Shown: in pieces, positions 29,501 to 44,000 of the stretch
Position numbering within the stretch: the stretch's first letter is position 1
How the letters are laid out: each line of letters starts with the position of its first letter
Notes under the pieces: model-generated
What the model was told of the DNA's origin: nothing
Seen by the model: only the letters and a program-made list of their open reading frames with translations
Database searches by the model: none
Assembly (NCBI GenBank): GCA_008638375.1
Contig: CM018041.1
Span: 1,302,001-1,366,000, forward strand
Length of the DNA stretch: 64,000 nucleotides
Source: Nyssa sinensis
Taxonomy: Eukaryota; Streptophyta; Magnoliopsida; Cornales; Nyssaceae
Direction of reading: 5' to 3'
Made by a program: the position numbers and the translations under genes

Positions 29501-32500
29501 TAGTTTGTGAGGAAGCACTCGAACGGGAGTTATTTATATCAATTTCGTATGTTCTACTTTATTTTCATAATGCTGCTTGTTTGGTACTTAAAATAATTGA
29601 TATTTGAAGATTCTTGTTTGGTGCATGCAGGAGCAATCGTTATCAATATAGCTTCATGTAGCATGTTGACTTTGCTTTCTGTTCCATGTTTGCAGTTATG
29701 TTCCAGGGATGGAAGTAACTTTATCCAGTCGCCTAAAAAGCTTGTATAGTATCTACAGAAAGGTATTGATGGAATTGTGGTATTTGAGTTAGCCAATAAG
29801 AAATTAGTCCACAATTAAACTTTTTCCATTAAAAAGAAAGATGTATATATTACATGATTATTATACTATTTTTATACTAAAAATGTACTGTTGTAAGAGT
29901 CAACTATGTACCCCGAATGTACTTGGTACCTTTATTTAATTTTTGTAAGGTTGTTTGACAGAGGTTCTTAACAATGCAAGATTCACAGAGTAATAGCTCG
30001 TGTTATATATTAATCAAAATTCTGGAATGTGTACCATGTGTCAGAATTTTTATAATAGCTATAAATTGGGTGTGATGAGCACTGGGGTCATTTGCCTTAT
30101 ATGGTTAAATTATATTATACGATTTTTATTTGGAGTCTTAATTGATCTAAAATAGTCTTTATCAGTCAAAGTTTCTAAATTTCCTATTTTGAATTGAAGT
30201 CTTTATTAAATTAGGAGTAAAACAAAATAGTATGGGGCTATAGTAATGCATAGAAATTATATACTCTTTGTGTACATGGGTGCACCCCCTTAGCTGTTGT
30301 GATTGATACAAATTTCATTTACTTATCAAAATATATTTTTAATATTAAAAAAAGGGAGTAACACAACAAATTGTAAATATTATCAAATCTCTTTATTTAA
30401 GTTGAGTTCATGAGAAATTGAGATTTATTTGTTTGATGTGGCTTAACCATTGTGAGGATGAGACATTAGATTCTTCTTCTTCTTTTTTCTCTAAAATTCA
30501 TTATTACTGAATTACAATTCACAGTACACTTTTCAGCTCCTTTTCTTGCCCCAGAATCCCATCATACCAAACCCTAATCTGCCCTAGCCCATTAGCCTTT
30601 AATTTAACACTAAAAACCATGAAATTGCTGCTTCCCACGGTTCCAGCATTCGTCTTTCTGAAAATCCTTTAACCAATTCCATCCTCTTTTGAGTCCCTAA
30701 CCCTACAAACTTTCCATCACCAAAACCAACCATAAAATCAGTAGGTAACTTTATTCAAACTTTCCTAAAGCTGGCCTATATCAAGACAATTCCCTATTAT
30801 AGAAATTAAAAAGAAGAATGGGGATATAATAATGAGATTACACTACTCAATACCTGCCTAATAATGACACCAGGAGAGGCTTTGTTGGACACATTACATG
30901 TTTACAATAGACAAAAGTCTCACTGAGTTAACTCCTAAAACTTGATGAAAAAAAAAAGTAAAGATGACCAGCAGCATACTAAATTAAAGTAAAAATAAAT
31001 AAAGACTTAAAATTAACCCAAAACTTAATTAAACATGGTCCAAATAATGCTTTATGCAAAATACCCAATTTGCTCTTTTCTTGTTAGTATGCCGTACATC
31101 ATGTCTTGCCTAGGTAGTTAATCACTAAATGGGTGGCACATGATTTATGATTAATTGGCAGGAGGGGGGGTTTGGGTATTAAGGAGCTACAGATCTTCAA
31201 TAAGGTCCTTTTGGGGAAGTGGCTTTGGAGGTTTGCTTTGGAGTATGATGTGGAGTAGATGCAAGTCATAGCTGCTAAGTATGGTTGTGAGCCTGGCGGT
31301 TGGTGCACTAGGGAGGTGGAAGGGTCATATGGCGTGAGTAGGTAGAAATCAATTCGGAAGGAGAAGGAGAAGCTCTTTTGTTTTGTTAGCATAGACATTG
31401 GTGATGCCTTTAGAGTGAGGTTTCGTTTTGATGCTTGGAGTGGTTCTACAGCTTTGAAGGATCAATTCCTCAATCTGTTTCAGTTGGCCTCTAACAGGGA
31501 TGTGCAGGTGGTTGATTATGTGGTTGGGTTGGGGGAAGATAGAGTGTGGGCTCTTTGTTTTAGAAGGAATTTCCAGGATTGGCGAGATTGATGGAGGTTC
31601 TTCAGAATTTCAAGCTAGTTAAGGGAAAAGAAGACTCCATTTGGTGGAGGCAATATAGTGCCTAAAAAATTCTTGGTCCACTCTTACTATAGTGAGTTGG
31701 ATAGGAAAGGGGACCCTGAATTCCCTTGAAAAAAAGTTTGGGATTCCAAGATTTCCAGTCAAAGTGGCCTTTTGTGTGGACTGTGGCATGGGGTGCAGTA
31801 TTAACTATGGATAATCTTAGGAAAAGAGGTTTTGTTATTTCTAACCGGTGTTGTATGTGAAAAAAAGCAAAAGGAGGAGGAGACTGCCTAATCATCTCTT
31901 TATCTATTGTGTGGTGGCTAGGGACACTTGGTGTTTGTTGTTCTCGTTGTTTGGATGCTCATGGGTCATACCAGCCATAGTTAAGGATTTCCTCTTGGGG
32001 TGGAGAGGGGGTAAGATGAGGAAGGATTTTCGTAAGTTGTGGAGGGTAATGCCTCTCTGTCTTTTGTGGTGTTTGTCAAAGGAAAGAAATCAGGAGGATT
32101 TTTGAAGGGGAAGAATTTTCCCCTTTAGATTTAAAGATAGGTTTTTGAAAATTCTTACTTTTGGATACAAGAAGTATAGCCCTGTACTACAGTTTCTTTT
32201 GTTACTTTTTTGGGGGATTTGAGACTCCAGAATTGTCTCCCCCCCTTGTATATGGGTTCGCCTCCCTCAAATGCTTTTTCTAATATATACAATACTTTTA
32301 CTTATCAAAACAAAAAAAAAAAAAAACTGTTTTGAGCAATTGCCTGCAATTATATAGGATTTGATTAGAAGATTATAACTAGTTACAATGCTAAAAGTTT
32401 TGTGATATGATATTCAGATGCTTTAAAGAACTTCCCTAGGCTTTTCCATAATGCTTTCCACCACCAAAATGAGTAAAACTTAATTTTGCTAAATTCCATT

Positions 32501-34980
32501 CTTCTTCATTTCTTAACAACTTAACAACAGGGGAAAAATGAATAAGAAGTTGGAGTTACAGTCATGTTATTTTAGTAGTACTTGAATTACAGTCTGTAGG
32601 AGGAAGTAGTCCTTGTGAGATCTGAAGGTCAGTGTCAACAACTTTCAGTTATGTATTGTTTGGCTCTTGGTTTCAAACATCCAGTCATGTTATTTTAGTA
32701 GTACTTGAATTACAATGTGCAAATCTGTCATCAGATAACTCTCTGAGAGTGTGTGCGAGTACTATGCGCGCGTGCGTGTGATGTTTCTTTGGTGAATTTA
32801 CCTACTAATTAAGTTATTTATACACATGTTATCATATTTTTGTTGCATTTTATTTGTTGCACAAGTCCTAACAAAGAACACATGTAATTGTTTGTCTCTT
32901 AATCTGCTTTTGTCTTCATTTGTCATAGATGAAACGAAAAGATGTTGGCATCAATAAAGTATATGATGCCCGTGCATTGAGAGTAATTGTTGGTGATAAA
33001 AATGGGACTTTACATGGACCAGCAGTCCAGTGCTGTTACAATCTTCTCAACATTGTGCACAGGTGAATGACAATAGAAATTGTTAGTCATCCAGCCCTGC
33101 CATAAATGTAATTGGATTATATTTAAAATGGGCGATCTGATATGTGTTTCGGTGCTGTTTTGTCTTTCGATGTGGAGTATGGTGTTGCCATCAGACACAC
33201 ATCTGCAGATACTTCTTGGAAAGGGCATTGTATAATGAACCAATAAAATTGCATGGCATCTATACTACATTAAATACACTTACTGAAACTGAAAAGTAGC
33301 TAATGTTTCCTTTCACCCTGTGCAGGCTTTGGACCCCTATTGATGGTGAATTTGACGATTACATTGTTAATCCAAAACCTAGTGGCTATCAGGTTATAAT
33401 TTCTGTTTTATTGTTTCAGTATCAGAATTAAACAAAAATCCCAAATATATATAACTAAATAATGACATTTATAGAGCATGTATATAAATTTTGTTTCATG
33501 TCTTTTGAATCTTCCCTAGAAAAACTTGCAAAATTGAAGAAGATACTAGTTTAGGTAATTTCCGGTACCTTTTTATTTGTTGGTCCGTTTTTTGGTGAAT
33601 ATTCACTTGCAAAGCATGCGGTTTTGGCAGAGGGTACTCTTGTTTTTAAAATTCTGACAGACAGGACTGTAATTCTGAAATTAGGTAAAATGACAGACAT
33701 GACTATGAAAGCCATAACCTATCCTTTAAAATAAAGAAGGTCTGAGTGAGCTAATTCCCATGTATGGCTTAGCCGTCATAAATTTTAATTCCCTGAATAA
33801 GGCTTCTCTGCTGAATTTGTATCCAGTATGGACTTGGCTCCTCGATAGTATATATATCATCCAATAGAAAGGTTGTAATAATATATGCATTTCCAAAATC
33901 TGCTACTCTACTTTTTCTATATATTTTGTTGAGGTTCAAGTTCTTAATATGGTTCACCTGTTCACCCAACCCTTTTAGAGTATCATTCACCAATCTTATA
34001 GACTAAGTTTAGAAGTCCACCTCTAGTGGAAGAATTAGCCTTTTGAGGGTATGTGGATGATCTTCTGCTAGAAGATTATGAACATGCACCCTGCACAGAG
34101 ACACACACAGAGGAAGACATGCATGCATGCATAGTGAGTGGCTGAGTACCTATTTGTGTATATCTTTCCTTCCTCCTGCTCTCTGCTCTCTGAACCCTAA
34201 ATCTCCTTTCTCTAATCTCAGTCTCTGCACACTGCGGTACAAGGTCCTGACAACTCACCTTTGGAAGTTCAAATAAGAACACAGGTGCTACACCTTTTTA
34301 AATCTTGCAATCAGGTCAAACTTACTTCTATTTGTATTTGATTTAGCTGATAGTTTTTTGTCACTGCTTATTTTTAGAGGATGCACGAGTACGCTGAACA
34401 TGGACTTGCCGCACATTGGCTTTATAAAGAAAATGAAAGCAAGTTTCCTTCCCCTAGCATTGTGGACGATTCTGAAATACCAGTATCCTCATATCTCTCA
34501 AAAGATATGAAGGATCAAAGTTCTATTGAAGATGATGTATTTCAGAAGTATAGTTCCTTGAAAGCGGGACATCCAGTCCTTAGAGTAGAAGGAAGTCATT
34601 TACTTGCTGCTGTCATTATCAGGTATTTCATCTCTAAATTTTATGCTGTGCATGACATGCTTTTTCTTCCTAATTTTTTTACATGAAACTTGCATTTCCA
34701 GAGTAGACAAGGGTGGAAGAGAACTGCTTGTTGCTGTGAGCTTTGGTCTCGAAGCTTCTGAAGCAGTAGCTAACAGAAGATCTTCTTTCCAAATAAAGCG
34801 CTGGGAAGCTTATGCAAGGTTATACAAAAAGGTTGTTTTGTTGAATTCTTGACTACTCATTAGTGAAAGGGAGCTTTATCACTTACAAAGGTTCATAGCT
34901 TTTTGCTAATTTATATGGCTTGTTATTGAATTAGTTGAGATAGTTGGATAACTTGGATATGTTACTTAGGAATGAAGTTT

Positions 34981-35012
<32 letters not shown>

Positions 35013-38000
35013 GGAGGGAGAAGGAAGAAAGGATTTTGAAAAATGAGAGTTATTTGACTTAGAAATGAAGTTTGGAGAGAGGAGGAGGGCGAAGGAACAA
35101 AGGATTTCGAAAAATGAGAGTTATTCTCTTAACTCATCACCACTATATATATGTAGTATGTATGTATATTAATGAAATACTAATAGTTACATAATCAAGG
35201 CACACTAGAATATTCTAACACTCCCCTTCAAGTTGATGCATAGATATCTATCATGTCCAACTTTCATAAACCTACTGCTAAGACTTTTAATGAACACATA
35301 ACTAGCTGTTCGTCTAATTTCATAAAGGGCATACAAAGCAAACCTATATTCAACTTCTCTTTAGTGAAGTGTCTATCAATCTCAATAGCTTTTGTTCTAT
35401 CAAGTTGAACTAGATTATGAGCAATATTGATTGTTACTTTATTATCACAGTACAACCTAATAGGCCCATCATATAAAAAAATCCCAATTTTCTCATTAAA
35501 ATTTGAAGCCAGCATAAGCTTATAAACTCCATGTGCCAGAATTACTGCTTCTTCACTGGACCTAGCCTCCATTGCTAATTTCTTGCTTCACCAAGTGACT
35601 AGATATCCCCTATAAAAGTGTAATAGCCTGAAGTAGACAATCTATCAACTGATCTTGCCCAATCTGTATATGTGAAAGCTTCTAACTTCATATGACCATA
35701 ATTTGGAAACGGTATTCCCTTACCTAGAGTTGACGTTAGATATCTCAATATACGGCTAGGCAGCCTCTAGGTGAGAAGTACGAGGATTGTACATAAACTG
35801 GCTAACAGTACTTTGCATAGGCTATGTCTAGAGGAGTATATAAGCTTTCCCACAAATCTTTGATATTTTTCTGTATTCACTTGATCACCATCATTACTTC
35901 TAAGTTCTAAACTGGTCATTAGTCTCAATGGACAAGTCTACAGGTTTACAGCGTAGCATATCAATCTCTACTTGAAGGTAAAGAATATACTTCCTTAGAC
36001 AGATAAAAATGCCTGTCAGATTTTACAACCTCAATCCCAATAAGGTAGAGTAAACTACACAAATCTTTGATCTTAAACTCTCTGGCCAGATGAGCTTTTA
36101 GCATGGACACTTCTTCCACATCGTCACCTGTTACTATTATGTCATCCGACAAGTATAATGAGAACTGTGATCTTACCATTTACTTGTTTAATGGGCATAA
36201 TGTTATTTTCACTACTCTGCCTATACCCAAACTTTATCACTCGTGAGATTTGTCAAACAAATCTCTAGGAATCTGTTTCAGCATATAAAGTTTTTTTTTT
36301 CAATTTACATACCTTCCCCTTAGTAGCCTGAGAAGAGAAACCTAAAGGTATTTCCATAATTCCATTTACACTTCCTCCTCTAGATTTCTGTGAAGAAATG
36401 CATTCTCCACATCTAACTTGTTGAGAGCTTGATATACATTGTTAGCCCATTCTTTAACAGCTTAAGCTTTTGGAGCAATTGGTTGTCTAACATGGTATTA
36501 GATCCTTGGTTGTGAGAGGTCTTGGGTTCAAGTGTCTCTATTTACATTTATTCTCCAGTTGTCTAACATGGTATCAAAGCCTTGGTTGTAAGAGGTCTTG
36601 GATTCAATTCTCTCTATTTATATTTATTCCCCGTTTGCATTTGCACTCTTTTCTCATTTGCATTGTCTGTGATTTCTTTGTCTCTTCACGTGCGAGTCTG
36701 AAGTCGCATGTGAGGGTGAGTGTTGAGAGCTTGATATACATTGTTAGCCTATTCTTTAATAGCTTTAGTTTTTGGAGCAATTGGTTGTCTAACGTAACTG
36801 TTGCAGATTACAACCCAGATTGGCTGTGCAGGAGAAAAGAGCACAATTAGTGTTCATCTTAGCTACATTTGCAAATGTCTCCTCATAACATATTTCGTAT
36901 GTATGAGTGAATCCCTTAGAAACTAGCCTTGTTTTATGTCTATTGATTGCCCGTCTGCAGTTGTGCTTGTAGTAACACTCGCAGCCAATTAGTTTTCTCC
37001 CATCTAAAAGAGATACAAACTCCCAGGTTTTATTTTTTCCCAAAGCTTTCATTTCTTCTACCGCAGCTTCTTTCCACTTAGAATCTGCAAAAGCTTCATT
37101 CCAACCTTGAGGAAGAGACACTGAGGACAAAGATGAAACCAATACGAAGGCCTGATAAGAATGCGAGAAGGAGTCATATGAGATAAGCTTGCTAAACTTT
37201 AGCCACCAAGTGAAGTTGTCTTGCGTAACGAGACTAAAGGAAAATAATACGACATGGAAGTTTATGGCCTATACCTATAAAGAAAGCGGCAGTTCTGTTG
37301 GGTGGGCAGTGGGCTCTTCCTCAGGAAACACTGGTGAAACTACTGCTTATGCCAATCAATGATTGGAAATTTCTCAATGGATCCAAGACTGACTTCCTTG
37401 ATTTACTCCAGCAAAGATTTAGAGCTTACCTGTATAGTGCCCACCAGACTCTCTCTCTCTCTCTCTCCCCTCCTGTAGTTTTATAGGATGCCAGGCTAGA
37501 TAAGAATAGATTAAATGTTAGCTTTTTCTTTGTAGATAGTCAAAGAGCAGAGGTTGGCTGTAGACAAGGGCGGAGCATAGGCTAGACTAGCCCCCCCTAA
37601 ATTTGGGGGAAAAAATATTTTACATGTAATTTTTGAACCAATTTTGTAAAAATGTTTCCTCCAATTTGAGGAGGAAAAAAGATTAGCCTCCCAAAATTTG
37701 GAAGAAAAAAAATTACATGTAAGATTTGAACCAATTTTGTGAAAACTTTTCCTCCAATTTGAGGGAAAAAAAATTCCCGCCTAAAATTTCTCCAAAAAAT
37801 GTTTAGTGCCCCCCCGCCCTCTATTTTTTTCCATGTCTCCGCTTTTGATCATAGATCTCATATTGTTATTCCTCTCTTTGATTTTCTTTAATTCACTGTC
37901 AGTTCTTAACTGAACAGCAATTGGAAGATTAGTGTCATCAACAATAGGATCAATATTACTAGAAGACATAACTTCTCATATACCTGATGCTGCTGATGCA

Positions 38001-41000
38001 TAGATGTGCTTGAGCAGCAACTTGATAATCCTATACTGAAAATATAAGAAGAGCTATGTTTTAAAGGATTAAGCATTACTGCTATGATTTTATCAATGTT
38101 TCCCAACTCGGAAGGATAACACTGGAAGTAGTAGGTGATACATAAGTAGAGCTATCTCAGATAGATGATTTCGATATATGTGTAAAAACAATGTATGCTA
38201 ATGTCAGTGCTTTAAAAAGATACCTAAAAACCAAAAAGGCTACAAAATATGAATGGAAATATTCTTGAAAGACATAAAGCTCCAAAATTTAACGGAAGAC
38301 ATGTTTTAGATGCAAGAAATGGCAACCAGTTGTCCCATCAATGCTGCCCCTTATAGATAGTTATAGTACAATGTATCTTCTTGCAGATGTTACTGAAGAA
38401 GATTAGCAGGCCAGTTAATCTTAGAAGTCTGTCAGCATTTCTGGGATATCAAATATGTGAAATCTCGACATGTTATTAATTATGAAGTTAGATATATAAC
38501 TCAAAATTATGCCAGAATTCATCCATCTTTAGTATGATCACTATATTTAGCAAAAAAAATCATATCAAAGACCTATAAAAAAAAAAGTATATCAAAGAAA
38601 AAAAGTCATAATGATATTGCAAACTGAAGGACATTCGTTCTGCTTTCAGCAGTAAACCAAGAACCTCTTTAAAATGAACAAAAAGGTCCCAAAGCATGAG
38701 TCAGGTGATTAATTCATGATGAAATCCTTGAAGTTATGTATTTGTGAACCATGTCATCAAATCTTACTTTTATTCTCTTTGGTTTAATTATTCCATAAAA
38801 GGGGCCTAGAGTTATTTCACTCAATTTTTGTTGGGGTCTTTTATGAATTTTAATTAAACATTTCTTGTAAAAAAATTCTCTAATCTATACATTTACTTTA
38901 TCCAACAAATTTCTCTATAGTTAGCAGTAAACTTGTTATCCATAATTAGTGTGACCTTGCCATTTCCATTTGCTCAAGTGTTTATTGAGGACCTAGTGAC
39001 TTAAGACATCCCACAAAATTTTATTCTCTCTCTGTTGTTATGTTACTTTATTGTATTAAAAACTATTTTATATGTTTATGTATGGTGTTAAGATTCTAGA
39101 ATTAGTCTTATTTAATATCTTTAAATTTAATTAGTTTCCTTTGTCAGAGAACTTTTAGTTTTACCTAGTTAATATTTTTTGTGGTGTATATTTGATACAC
39201 TCCACATTAAGATATCAATTAGTATTGCCTTATAATGTGGGGGGCATCCACGTCCTGGCCTAAGCAGTTGCATGCTAGGCACATGACTACTGAAGCTTTA
39301 CTCTGGTCCTGGGCATCAGCCTTGCTGCTTTTTTGCACTAATAAATTGGACAGAATAATGTCTCCAAACATCTTAATGACATCTCAACTCTGGTCCTAGG
39401 CATCAGCCTTGCTGCTTTTTTTCCTTTGTTGGGTCCTTACTTTATGATAATTTCATTATGTGAATGGCCACTGCTTGTGGATGATCAGCATAATGGACAT
39501 CACATGCTCACAGGACTTGTATAAAAAGATACTAGTACTTTTTTGAAAGTCAAAAAAGATGATCAAAGCTTACTTGATCTGCTAAATGGGGAGATGCTGA
39601 ACTTTATAGAGCAATTGTCATATCAGCAATGGGAAAACCAAATTAAGATGTTGTATTGATGCCCCTATATAATGGTATTTGATACAACTGTGTAGTGTTT
39701 TATGAAATATATGTTCAAAAAAAATATTAGAGCATGTATCTTTTATTATTGACTGAAGTTGTTTCCAGGTGTCTGATGACTGGTGGTGCGAACCAGGACA
39801 TGGGGATTGGTGTACTTGCCTAGAAAAGTACGCTCTTTGTCGAGATGGTATGTACCATAAGGTATGCTTGACATGATTTTCCTTTTTTTATTTTTTTTAT
39901 TTTTTATTCTTGATATAATATGGATATGCAATTCATTCTTCAGAAGAACTGTACTGTAATGTTACCAAAAAGAAGAAAAAAAAGGGTAGAGCAATGTTGT
40001 GAAATGAAACTGGACTCCAGTGTATCCTATTAAGTTTTTTTCTTTTCTTTTTTGTGTGTGTGTTTTCCTGAAGTGCATAAAAGAATTTACCAAAATGCTA
40101 TGAGGCAAACAGAGGCGCAAGATCTAGCAAAGTCAACAACAATGTGAAAACTTTTAAGTTGATGCATTCAAGAGCACAAATAAAAATAAGTTGGAATGCA
40201 TGTTCCACACCATTCACTCGCAGTATTTTTAGTCCTGTAAAGACCAGAAGATTGCAAAGAGGCAGAAGGGAGACCAGACTTTGCATCCTAACTATGCACT
40301 TGCATCCTTCCACTAGTTTTGTAAATGATCTAGGCATAAACCGTGATAAAACGAATGAGTTTGGCATAACCCATGACAAAACAGGGCTATCTGAAATCAA
40401 GGGGCTCATATTGTGGAAGTGGTAATGACAGAGAAATCAATAAGCAAATGGTCCACTGGTTCTTTGTGTTGAATAGGGTTTGACATTTTGAAAGAAATCC
40501 TTCAGTTTCCTGCAATTAAGGTGTTGACTGCTGGTATCTTAATTGTGATCTTTAGTCCTAATGAGAAGATGTTCTAGATGGAAGGAGATTTCTCATTTAA
40601 GTTTGCTACTGATGGATCTTTCCCGTAATTAAGTAATGCTAGATGAAAGGGTACAATGCCTCTACATAATACTTACCAAGGTCATGAAGCTGAAATTACA
40701 CGAACATCATATATTAATATAACATCCCCAGAAATTAATATGGAACAATGTTGTTGTATTAGATTTGGTCTTTATTTATTAATTTGAAAAGTAAATGATG
40801 TTTGAGTGATGTAATAGTGGAAATCCCACTGAATCATTTTTTATTAAAACCAATTTCTCTTGAATAAATCCACTTGCGCATGAGATTGATCAATTTTGTT
40901 GTAGTTAATGTTTATGATACAGAAAAATAGGGTTAAAGGAAGCGAAGAAACAGAGAGAGAGAGATGAGAAGATTACGGTTCTGGACTTCGTTAATTCTTT

Positions 41001-44000
41001 CTACCCTTTCCAATTATATTTATATGTTAACATGAGAGAAGAATACAATAATACCCTTAGGAAAAATAACAAAAAACAAAACAAGACCCCCAAGGGGTAC
41101 CTCGGTTGGAGCATCAGAAAGGAATAAGTGCTCAAAGAGTGCGAGGTTTCTGGTTCAATACTCTACGGGCCCCCTTTGGGGTACCCTCCCTGCAACTGTG
41201 GAAGGGCCCCCTGGTTTTACCGTCCGGCCACGCAACCAAAAGTTGTGGTTGGTGGGGTTGATTTCTAGGTTTCCAGAAAAAACAAAAAACAAAGCAAAAC
41301 ACTCTTAACTGTTGTGAAGTGTAGGTGGATAATGAGCAGGATCCAGATCCATTAAGAAAAGGGAAGAATTGAATCTAATTCTATAGATATCAGAAAAATT
41401 CTACTTCCCATTTTGCCTAAATTTGGCCAATATGTGCTCATTCAAATTTTTTTTTTTTTTTTTTGAGCATGTCTTATTCCAAGTTCCATTGTGTTCAAAA
41501 TATATGTTTACTATTTGAAAGTGTAAGTAAACAAAATAGAAAGATGGACTTCTATATATAGGCAGAAAATAAGATGATTAACAGATATATTTATTTACTG
41601 TTCACTTACTTTGTCTTCATTTATTGAATTTTTTTTCTTGAGAATGTGAAGATGGGTAATTTTTTTATTTGTGTATGTATCTAGAACATAGTTTTTTTTT
41701 TTTTTTTTTTGTGTGTGTGTGGGTGGGGGGGAGGGGGGTAGAAGGAGTTATGGTTTATGAGCATGCTGAAATCAATACTTCAAATAGGAAAATGAGTTAA
41801 TGTTGCCAACCCCATATGGTTTGGATGAGGAGTTGTGGATGTCTCTCTCTCTGGTTAGATAGTTCAAATGGGAAAATGAGTTCATGTTGGCACCCGAATA
41901 GTTTGGATGAGGCATTGTGGATGTTTGTGTTTATGTGACATGTATTCATGCATTTTTCACTTGAGTTTACTTCAATGGTATTCCTCTTTCTAAGCAGCAG
42001 CAGAACTATTTACTTAATATTCTCATTTGGAACTTTTGGCTTATAGGGCTCTTTTTTTCTTTTCTTTTTTCTATTTCTCGTGGTTTCTAGTTTGTGAAAG
42101 CTGCAATGGTTTTACATCGGATTATTGATTTGAAACTACTCGTTGAAAATATTTTAAGAACACTTCGAATTAATTTTTAAAAGCTTATTAAACGTTAGAA
42201 TACTACTAGAAGTGGAAGCTAATAAAAAATTAGTGTTGAGTTTCTTGAGACATACCATCTACCGATGGTGACCTAGACATGTTTAGTTTCCTCTAGTGTT
42301 CCTATTCTGTATCAACTTGCTTTTGCTTCTCTAGGCATCTGTTATCTGAATCAGTATCATAAATCATCGTTACAGGGTTAATAATGAGAATCATATTTTC
42401 ACTGGGCCTGCTGTAAGGAATATGTTAAAACTTAAAAAGTATTGTGTTTCCGTGCAGCAAGACCAGTTTCAGCGCCTACTGCCAACCTTCATCCAGGTCA
42501 TTGATTTTACAGAACAAGAGGAAACTGAATACTGGGCCGCTGTGTCTGCTGTTTTTGAAGGCAAACAGATTGCTTCTATTAGCTGCTGTGAGCGGCCACG
42601 CTCCCACTCTTCAACTTCCCTAGAAGTTGGCATCAATAACAAGGTCTGTTTTACAGTTATTATACATTATAATATTCATTTTGTTGTTTTCTATTTGGTG
42701 TAAACTTGTCTAAACCATTCCAATCTCCATGAGTTCTGTTTCATGCTTGCCATACAAGTATGTCATCCGTTGCTTATGAACTTAATACTGTTGTTTCCTG
42801 ATTAGTTACCGTATGGCATAAGTAGAACCCAGCAGGTAACATTGCAGCTCTTTTACACGTGTGATGCATGTTACCGTTTTTGTGTTCTAGACCAAAACGA
42901 AAGCACTCAATCAAACACATTTGTTTTAATGGAGATAAGGAATATATTTAATGTGACTTATTCTTCCTGGTTGACTTTGGAAATGGAAAATGGTTTCCAA
43001 TGAACAACCAATAATTTATTGTTTGCTGTTATTATAATCACACCAGTGCATCATAAATAAGACTGTACAACTAGCTTTTATTCCAGAAATTAGCTTGCCT
43101 TGGAATCTGAAAAAACTTACTTTATTTTTGGCAATATAAAATTGCTTTTTTCATTAGTTATTAGCCCTTTTCTCTCCAACAGGATTCTGGGAGAGAACTC
43201 TTGAACTGCACCTTGGACCTAGTAGTCCTCTCTTTTTTTCAAACAAACCTTCTGAAGTTTAGCTGGATTCTTCCGACCCCCATTGCCTGCTTTACATAAT
43301 TATGATATTTTGGACTAGGAAGTTATATAATTGGACTGGGTACTGAATTGATTTATAGGAATCCAGATACCAATTATAGTGACATGGCATCGGTAGATTA
43401 CTAATGCCGAGTGACGCATATAACATGAAAATGACATGAATTGTGATCACTGCCCTGACAAGGAATATTTCGCTGTGGCTGCCGAACTTAACTGCTAGAA
43501 CACTTACTGGACCTATTGATTGCAATGGAACTACAGTCCGGTGGTCAAGTGTGGAAGCACGCATCCCCCAAAATTTGCACCCAAAAAAAAAATATACATG
43601 TGAATCTCCCTCCAATTTTGAGAGTAAAAAAGTTTTCCCATAAATTCCCAACCCAACTTTAAAAAAAAAAAAAAAAAAAAGATTTCCCTCCTAAATTTGT
43701 CCCTTGAAAACTAACCCGCCCCAAAAATATATATATATATATATATATATCTGTGTGTGTGTGTGTGTGTGTATCTGGCTCTGCCCTTGCCAGTGGTCTT
43801 TTCACCCTCAATAGTGCCCTTGATTAAACCCACTGCCCCAGCCTCCCTAGATGTCTTTCCCGTACATGGAACCTAAATAAACGAAAAAGGTATAAAAGAA
43901 AAATGAAAATAAAGTTATTGTAGTTCTTATATTTACAGTTCATCCTGGGATATTCCCTAGATTGATGTTTACTAGTAAATTCTAGGTGCATTTACTGAGG

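Noticed and set aside
30600..31400. A coding gene in RSH intron 10 on the minus strand
   Set aside because: The open frame at 31099-31398 is antisense to the LINE C-terminal region, which explains it.
40098..40425. Open frames of about 100 codons on both strands in RSH intron 16
   Set aside because: Overlapping opposite-strand frames without domain or splice support.
41084..41180. A tRNA gene
   Set aside because: Box A and box B-like motifs are present but no cloverleaf with acceptor and anticodon stems could be formed. Flanking duplications show a SINE.
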